Below, piece after piece: positions 57,631-64,000 of a stretch of DNA of 64,000 bases. The notes under the pieces are model-generated. The model worked only from the letters and a program-made list of their open reading frames with translations, was not told where the DNA came from and searched no databases. The stretch lies in assembly GCF_000224145.3 (NCBI RefSeq), contig NC_020166.2:9835420-9899419 (forward strand), written 5' to 3'. The DNA is from Ciona intestinalis (taxonomy: Eukaryota; Chordata; Ascidiacea; Phlebobranchia; Cionidae). Numbering within the stretch: position 1 is the stretch's first letter; every line of letters starts with the position of its first letter. A program made the position numbers and the translations under genes.

Positions 57631-60087
57631 TTATATACTAGAGTAAAATTTCTTTTTTATAGGTACACAAGTTGACCAGTATAAACATGTACAACGTGGG
57701 GTAATTCTCCAAAGGCAAAAGGAATTTTATCTATGCATTATACAAGGAAACATGATTCATCGTATACCACCAAAATAAACTCATGTTTAGATCTTCCCGA
57801 TATTGGCAAAATATTTCAAAACAAAGAACGTTTTTCTCTATGACGTCAGAATCGTCATTGTTACTAATTAAAACAAACACTTGAGAATCAGCATGCCAAT
57901 GTGACGTTACAATAGGCTTAATTTCCTAATAATTTGTCCGTTGAATGATCCCACTTACGTACACTCGAAAACGACAGAGCGTGATGACGTATTCGGTGAC
58001 GTAGAACGAGAAAGGTCACCCAAAAGTCACCATAGGGATACTCCAGCAAAAAACTTTTTCACCGTTTTTTTTGAGCTACCAACTAACTGGCAGTGTTCAG
58101 TTACCATAACAACCCATGGCAGCTCATACGTCATACTCATGTTACATCATAATGACACTTTTCGTGTAACACTGCTTCAATGGTTGTCATGGCAAGTTAC
58201 CAGCGGTCAAATTTTGGCCGCCGTTTTCATTTTCATTTTTTATCAACATAAATCTCAAAGTTTAAGCAAAAATGAGTGAATAATGGACATTAAATCGTCA
58301 TAACCGACATTCCAAATTTACTTTATGACTTTACAATTCACTTTATGATTAATATTTGAGTAGCTGATTTTCTGATCTTGCATTTTACGTCACGATTGCC
58401 ACTGTTGCGTTTCAAAGTCAAGACTATTTTGACAATTGCGTCTGTTACTCATTTAGGATTTTTCTAACAAGAGCGCTTAGTTTTTTGGTAAACATTCAAG
58501 TTTTCTAATTAGTTTTGATTACAAAGGATAAGAAAACAGCTGAATACTTGGATTTAGTTACGTTATATTTTACTTGAACGAGGGTTTGTTTGAACAGTTT
58601 CAAAAATTTCTCTAACTGCCAGGTTTAATTTAGAGAGGTATAATAACGGTTTACTTTAGAAACTTTATTTATAAAATTTTCGCCAGTATAATAGTTACAG
58701 CTTTTTAAACAAAGTAAACAAAACAAATGATAACAGGCTAGTTTGGTATTTTCTGGAGTAGTCGTGTTATGTATGGTTTATTTTTAGAGAAGTAATTTTT
58801 CAAATTCACTATAGTGGTCGGTCTACAGTTATTTTTAGAAAATTCATATTCCAAAATGTCGGGTAGCTATGTGTTTGAAACATATGCATCGTATATTTGC
58901 TATACAGTTAAGATTTATGCTCGACAGCGTGGGTGTGATTCGGTTAGGCCATTTTAGTCGCGCTTACTCGCTCAAAATGTTTTTAAAAAGTTCTAAAAAC
59001 TTTCTTTTGTGTCTCTAACTACAAATTGGGAAATACACTGTTTATGTTGCATAAATTTCTTAACATAGTTCAGTCCGATGTAAAATGGCACCGTTATAAT
59101 TTAGGTGTAACAATATATCGTATAGTCGTTTGTTTTAGATAATCTCCCTTTTGCTTGTTTTGAAAAGATTTTATAGAATTTTCGGGATAGATTATTTTTA
59201 TTGTAAGTTTATTTTCGCCCTACATTTACACAGCAGGTGAAAAACCCAAATAAATAATTGATAATGTTGGCGAAATAACACCTGTGACGTGTTGCACCTT
59301 ATTGTAGCTCATACAAAAGTTGCTTGGTGTCTAAATAGCCACAAGGTTGTTAAATTAAATGTAGAATATGTTTGTGATTGACTGGATCCATACAACCAAT
59401 AGTCTGCAACAAAACCGCATATTTTAGTTTTATCTTTTTCTACTCAACGCATACTGATAAATTAAAGCGCTTATTAGCTCACCCTAGCGGTTGCCGCAAG
59501 ATTGCTCAACTAAAAGGAGATCAATGTTGTGTTTAGATTCCCTTGTTGGGAAAATAAAACACGGAACTTCAAAAAGGCGGTAATTTATAGCACCTCGTTT
59601 TTTACCGTACAGTGTTGCCAACGAAAATTTACAGTGATGCACATAAAATATTTGTTTATTAAAATTGGATAAGTTTAAATGTTGGGAAATAGTTTATATG
59701 AAGATTATTATTCATTTGGCATCACTGCGCACGCGTGTCGTCTTGATTTCTAAATCGCTGTCAAATTGGAGCCCTTCGCGAAATGTTCCCGAAAGGGGGT
59801 AGACATGGGATGTATATACGTAAAGAACGTGTTACATAAATGTCTTGTTATTGTAAGATTCGTTCGAAGATAGCAGCAAGCATTTTTTCTTTGGCGATTG
59901 CACAAATATTCGATTTCATTTTTATCCGTCTGGTCTGTGACCTTTTGACCTTTCGAAATGACGTCATGGAGGTTTATAGAAACTCCAAACCACTTTACAT
60001 TCCCGAAATAACGTTGACGTAATAATAAATTGAAATTGTAGTAAATGGAACAAAAAAAATTAGAAAGTGCTGTGTATTAGTGGTAAT

Positions 60088-60292
60088 ATAGTATAGGGTT
60101 GGGGGGGAAATGAGATACTTAAAGCACTTACTGTCTAAATATCCTGATCGTGGTTCAAACAATTATCAACTATGGGAGTCGTGTTAATACGGTTTTATAA
60201 TTCTTTAAACTTTCTTTATGTACAAAATGAGACCAGAAAGTAGAATGAAAAGATGTTATATCTCCCCTCCAACTTACTGTACTTAGTGGAAA
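60088..60292 (-). mobile_element. Family A MITE, full length
   Basis: Start ATAGGGTTGGGGGGGAAATG; interior AATATCCTGATCGTGGTTC; end TATCTCCCCTCCAACTTACT. Confidence 0.82.
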
Positions 60293-61084
60293 TGTAATTT
60301 AGATTTCTATGTATTTCGCACGATTACTAGAAGCAAGCGCCGCGAATAATCAACGCTGGCCTGCTTTAATTACTCCTTGTGCGTTTGTTTTATCGCAGTC
60401 GCAGCGCTTCGTTTATTTTGCAGCGGTTAAGAGGTGTTGGCAGTACTTCAGTATGATGCTGCTGAACCGAGTTTGTTACACGCGTATGTCAGGTGAGAAA
60501 TATGATTGATGGTGTGTGTGTTGCAGGGCGAGATAACAACCAGGATTAAACTAACAAATGCAAAGTAAACGAAACATGATCGTGGTTTCAAGTGAATTTA
60601 GAACACCATCAATCTTTCTTATCAGATACGCTTGCATGTATTAACCGCAGTCAATTAATAGACCACACTTAATGAACTTATCAACTAATACTGTTTAGAC
60701 AATCTTAAGTTTTGCCGAATGGTTAATCAAAATGACTTGCTATATCATGACAGCTAATAGGGCACTAATTCCAGTCATTATACACGTAATTACGTTACCT
60801 TATTTATGTAGGAAGTATTTTGTAACCTAAAACATTCTTTTCCACAGTTATACTTAGCAAGTAGGAAATACAAACTTGAGTTCTGCACTGTGAAAGAAAA
60901 TGAAATTAATAGCTCTTCGTTCCCACCTTGCGGGAGAGAATTAATACAGTTGACATCGTTCCCTTTTTTTTAGAAAAAAAAGTAAGTTTCTGTATGATGC
61001 GTTAAATTACAAAACTTTAGCTTTGTGTCATGTCAACCATACACCATACACATATAAAAACTGTAAAAGAATATTCTGACAATT

Positions 61085-61200
61085 TTTGAAATTGTATTCT
61101 TAAAGAACCGACGTTTCGGCGCGTATACATATCGCTTTTATCGGTGTTTATGTTCTTTATGCAGACGTCGAAACGTCGGACCCTTGAAATTACAATTACA
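61085..61200. repeat. Inverted repeat with GACGTTTCGG / CGAAACGTCGG arms
   Basis: The left arm TTCTTAAAGAACCGACGTTTCG and the right arm CGAAACGTCGGACCC...AATTACAATT are imperfect complements of about 27 bp, enclosing about 50 bp. The right arm is given here in two parts. Confidence 0.75.
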
Positions 61201-61764
61201 AAAAAAGTACAAATAATTTAACCAATCAAAAGTAGCATATGTACAGAAATGTATGTTGATAATAATTGTTGCCGCCTTGTTTCATTCATTTAAACAAAGG
61301 TCAAGTATTTTAAGGCTTTAAATTAGAAGCGATAATTCTTACATCAAATAGCAACCAGTTATATTTGTTCGTTTGCATTTTGTAAATGGACCCATCCTAT
61401 GTAACAACAATGTATGAAAACCAGAGTAGTAGAACGTCGGTGTTGTTTGAGTTGCACAAAACTCTGACAGTCCCAACATTGTAAACGTGTAAGATCTTGA
61501 GCAATCCTTATCGGTCTCCAACCCAGTAATCTCAATAAAAAGTAATCATCACTTTCATTTTATTGACATTTTAGTTAAAATTATTACCAAAATTAGCTGG
61601 CGGTGTTCAACTTTTGTCCACAGTAAAGCCAATCAAATATTGCACTTTGTTTAATTTTGTTTCATTTTTTTAGAATAGCTCCACACCGCCACCTACAGGA
61701 AGCTATCCAAAAGAACATCATTCAACAAATTTCAGGTAATTCTCGAATGCTTTGTTACGTCATC

Positions 61765-62060
61765 ATGTTTTATGTTTCGCCTCATCTGACCTCGCTTCAT
61801 ATTTTTAATAATAAACAACGCTATTTTAGAGTCCTGAGAATACTGGTATATAATTTTTTGAACGTAATTTTTTTAGTGCCTACAAAGTTACATACTTGGT
61901 AAATCGTAAACAAGCACGAGGGGTATGAAACAGAACACGTGTGTTATAACGACTGTCGTTGCTCCGCCATGCAAGCATAAAGCAAGCTACAATCCTTCAC
62001 ACTACCTAATAGGACAATAAGAGAATGGAAACATATACCATCTTACCCCAACATACTATA
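61765..62060 (-). mobile_element. Family A MITE interrupted by a family B element
   Basis: Reverse family A sequence (AACAACGCTATTTTAGAGTC) stops near 61880 and resumes near 61998 (CTAATAGGACAATAAGAGAATGG), ending in ACCATCTTACCCCAACATAC. A full family B copy (61885-61996) fills the gap. Confidence 0.72.
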
Positions 62061-62551
62061 TGTGGTTTATTGTATTGCGTTGATGGCTTTGTCATGTAGC
62101 ATGTACTATACTGTATATGCTAATTAATGAATTTGTGATGTATTTTTTTAATGTAAAGTTTTAAATACTACGATTAAATACTATGATGTGGTGCATATAT
62201 GCCTATTTTGCCCTCCCCCCCCCCCAAAAAAAAAAACAAGTAAAAAACACCAACTAATTTCATCGGCACAAAGTTTTGGAATCAAATTTATTTAAAACAC
62301 TGATGATTCTTTAACTCGTTAAATACTGTTTAACAATCGTTCAATTCCTATTGCATTGGACAGGAAAGAAGTTCAGTATTTCTCGATCAAGAATATTCGG
62401 CGCTGCACGGATGAAATTTGCGGTGAGCTGCATTAAGTTTATATTTAACACTTGTTGATTGTTACACATTAATAGCGGTTATGACGTAAGCAAGCGCGCA
62501 AGAACACTGGCGATACAATGGAACTTTTAATACGAAAGGCAGGGTGGGGTC

Positions 62552-63563
62552 TTATAAGTGTGTAAGACGTTGGAAGTGGCCATGCGGTAAGATCGTCTTT
62601 TCCCCGTGTGTTGGGTAGGCAGACCTTGAATAATCGAGAGGGGTCGCAGGTGATTTTTCGGTCCCTGTGACACCCATAGCAGAGCATGAGGATATATATT
62701 CGGGTGTGGAACCGTAGTATAATGGTAGGAACTGGTGAGGCAGGTTTCGCTGGCTGGCATGGGTGAATGGATTAAGCGGGGGGATTTCCCCGATTTCTTG
62801 ACCCCGACCCCCATGTACGTAATCACTGAATGACGTAATAGGACGATGTTGATGGTATCGTAACCCGTTTGCTTGTGAGTGGTTGTTTTGTCTCGCTGCC
62901 GATCTGTATATTGCGTCATCATCGCGTTTATCGTCGCGGTTTCTTTCCGTTTGTTTTTCGAAGAAATTCGAGTGATCGCTCGTTCTGTGAGGTTGGTAGT
63001 ACCCCGTGACGTCATTGTGACGTCGTTGATCGTTCATTGGGGACGTCACGACCGATGACGTAGAGGTTTGATCTTGTTGGAAGATTGATTTTATGTTTTG
63101 TGGTGATGACGCGTTGCTGGCGCCGCTAGATGGCGATCGAGTGATTTGCGAGTTGACCGCATGGCGGTGCATAGGAGCTGCTTGTCGCGCGGCCATTGTT
63201 GATGACGTCACAAACGCTTGTAGCTGGTGGGTCGGTGACACTGTGACGTAACAAACAAATAATATGATGTTGAAGTTATGGGCCAATTGGCTTAAATTCT
63301 TATTTATTTTTACGTGTCACACTGTAGGATCTCACCCATGTAGAATATTGTGATGTAATAAATAATGAATTTATTCTATACAAAACCTTGTCGAAGACCT
63401 AGGACTTGGGCCAGATTTAAAAATACCAAGAATAGTAAATTACCTGTATTAGACATATCACACATATTGTGATCAGGTATGGCTTCAACTCCATTTGTAA
63501 AGTGCCCACCATTAACTTCTGGTCCCATGTAATTATTCTGGATGCATTTCCCATTCATTTCTT
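62552..63563 (-). CDS. Hox3: Probable Hox3, last two exons only (homeobox beyond the right edge)
   Basis: Exons 63444-63563 (starts EEMNGKCIQNN) and 62552-63240 join in phase, giving about 269 residues to the stop. The C-terminus GHFQRLTHL resembles the KLTHL end that vertebrate Hox3 proteins (HOXA3, HOXB3) carry in their conserved C-terminal domain. The position, same-strand and 7.4 kb upstream of the Hox2 start, is where Hox3 belongs. The chain is rich in Ser, His, Asn and Gln, as Hox C-terminal regions often are. No homeodomain is in the window; the exon with the box must lie right of 64000. The assignment rests on the tail motif plus gene order. Confidence 0.68.
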
Positions 63564-64000
63564 CTGCAAATACACACAACAGTTTTTTGGTTGATATAGG
63601 TCGTTTTAAACAAGACTTTATTTATTGCGTTATTAAACCAAGGCGTTTCAAATAATATTCAGTTTATTTTAAAACTTAGTAAACTGCAATAAAAGGTATT
63701 GTTGAAGCGATTACAATTTACCCCACTTTACAAAATAAGTTGCTTTTTGGAATTAAAGAAATAAGAGGTATATAATACATCGAAAGTGTTGGTAAAGAGA
63801 GGTTGTATTCTATAGGGGTTAGCTTTTATTAACCCGACACCACGTTACACAACATTACTAGTGAGGTATACATTAGATTGATAAAATTTATTTTACAAAA
63901 GGCTACATAACTTAGTTTATGGCGACCACCAAACCAATAAAATAATATGACGTCACGTTCACGCGAGTTAATGACGTCATGTACACGTCATAATAATACC

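Larger units (their letters stand above)
55145..62551. other. Hox2-Hox3 intergenic region
   Basis: 7.4 kb without a recognised gene. It contains the Hox2 promoter (start side near 55.2 kb), family A copies at 56686-56872, 57292-57455 and 60088-60292, a nested A/B insertion at 61765-62060, a hairpin at 61085-61200, and two exon-like plus-strand segments (61674-61735, 62364-62422). 58300-60080 shows nothing recognisable. Confidence 0.6.

Noticed and set aside
57941-58279. 112-codon plus-strand frame between Hox2 and Hox3
   Set aside because: No recognisable domain, no clear splice or poly(A) context, composition like the surrounding non-coding DNA.
62469-63015. Alternative minus-strand frames over the Hox3 3' exon
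   Set aside because: The frame ending in RLTHL joins in phase with the upstream exon; the overlapping frames do not and lack any resemblance.
55145-64000. Hox-cluster microRNA (miR-10 type)
   Set aside because: Looked for the mature miR-10 and miR-196 sequences on both strands by eye and did not find them; a covariance search would be needed to be sure.
1-64000. Endogenous retrovirus, LTR element or Polinton
   Set aside because: No reverse transcriptase, integrase, protease or capsid-like frame and no long terminal repeats were recognised on either strand.

Overview
The window is tunicate nuclear DNA, most likely from a Ciona species. The reasons are compact AT-rich genes with many small GT-AG introns, a dense load of short inverted-repeat elements and tRNA-derived SINEs, and a Hox2 gene next to the 3' end of a Hox3-like gene. 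There is no bacterial, plasmid or viral gene content. Genes were built by joining exons by eye. Where exon lists are given, splice phases were checked across junctions unless stated otherwise.

Layout, left to right. Positions 1-4780 (-): 5' two thirds of a USP5/USP13-type deubiquitinase, running off the left edge. 5194-5874 (-): mitochondrial ribosomal protein uS10m (MRPS10). 7367-9586 (-): an intronless S28 serine peptidase (prolylcarboxypeptidase type), in which 650 bp are repeated on either side of a 50-N gap, almost certainly an assembly fault. 10140-11596 (+): a small SPMIP11/TEX49-like sperm axoneme protein. 12753-15733 (+): a small TACC-domain coiled-coil protein. 18854-25819 (+): a secreted laccase-type multicopper oxidase with all four copper motifs, a GPI-anchor-like tail, and a possible alternative soluble 3' end. 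26681-27853 (-): an interleukin-17 family cytokine. 29841-33931 (+): a DUF4587 (C21orf58/PRR29-like) protein. 34748-41524 (-): a STAC-family adaptor with a C1 domain and two SH3 domains. 46679-55144 (-): Hox2 (three exons, 6.2-kb first intron). 62552-63563 (-): the last two exons of a probable Hox3, whose homeobox must lie beyond the right edge.

The genes do not form one pathway. The left half is a mix of housekeeping, ciliary/sperm, secreted-enzyme and immune genes; the right half is the anterior Hox pair and its gene-poor surroundings. No Hox1 is found in the 46 kb downstream of Hox2.

Repeats explain much of the rest. About 27 copies of a ~200-bp inverted-repeat MITE (family A), about 15 copies of a ~105-bp element (family B), five intronic arrays of a 71-bp tandem repeat that appears to derive from family B, tRNA-derived SINE pieces, and several minisatellites were found. 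The palindromic octamer TGACGTCA occurs about 29 times, mostly right of 29 kb, far above chance. I did not recognise any retrovirus-like or Polinton-like element.
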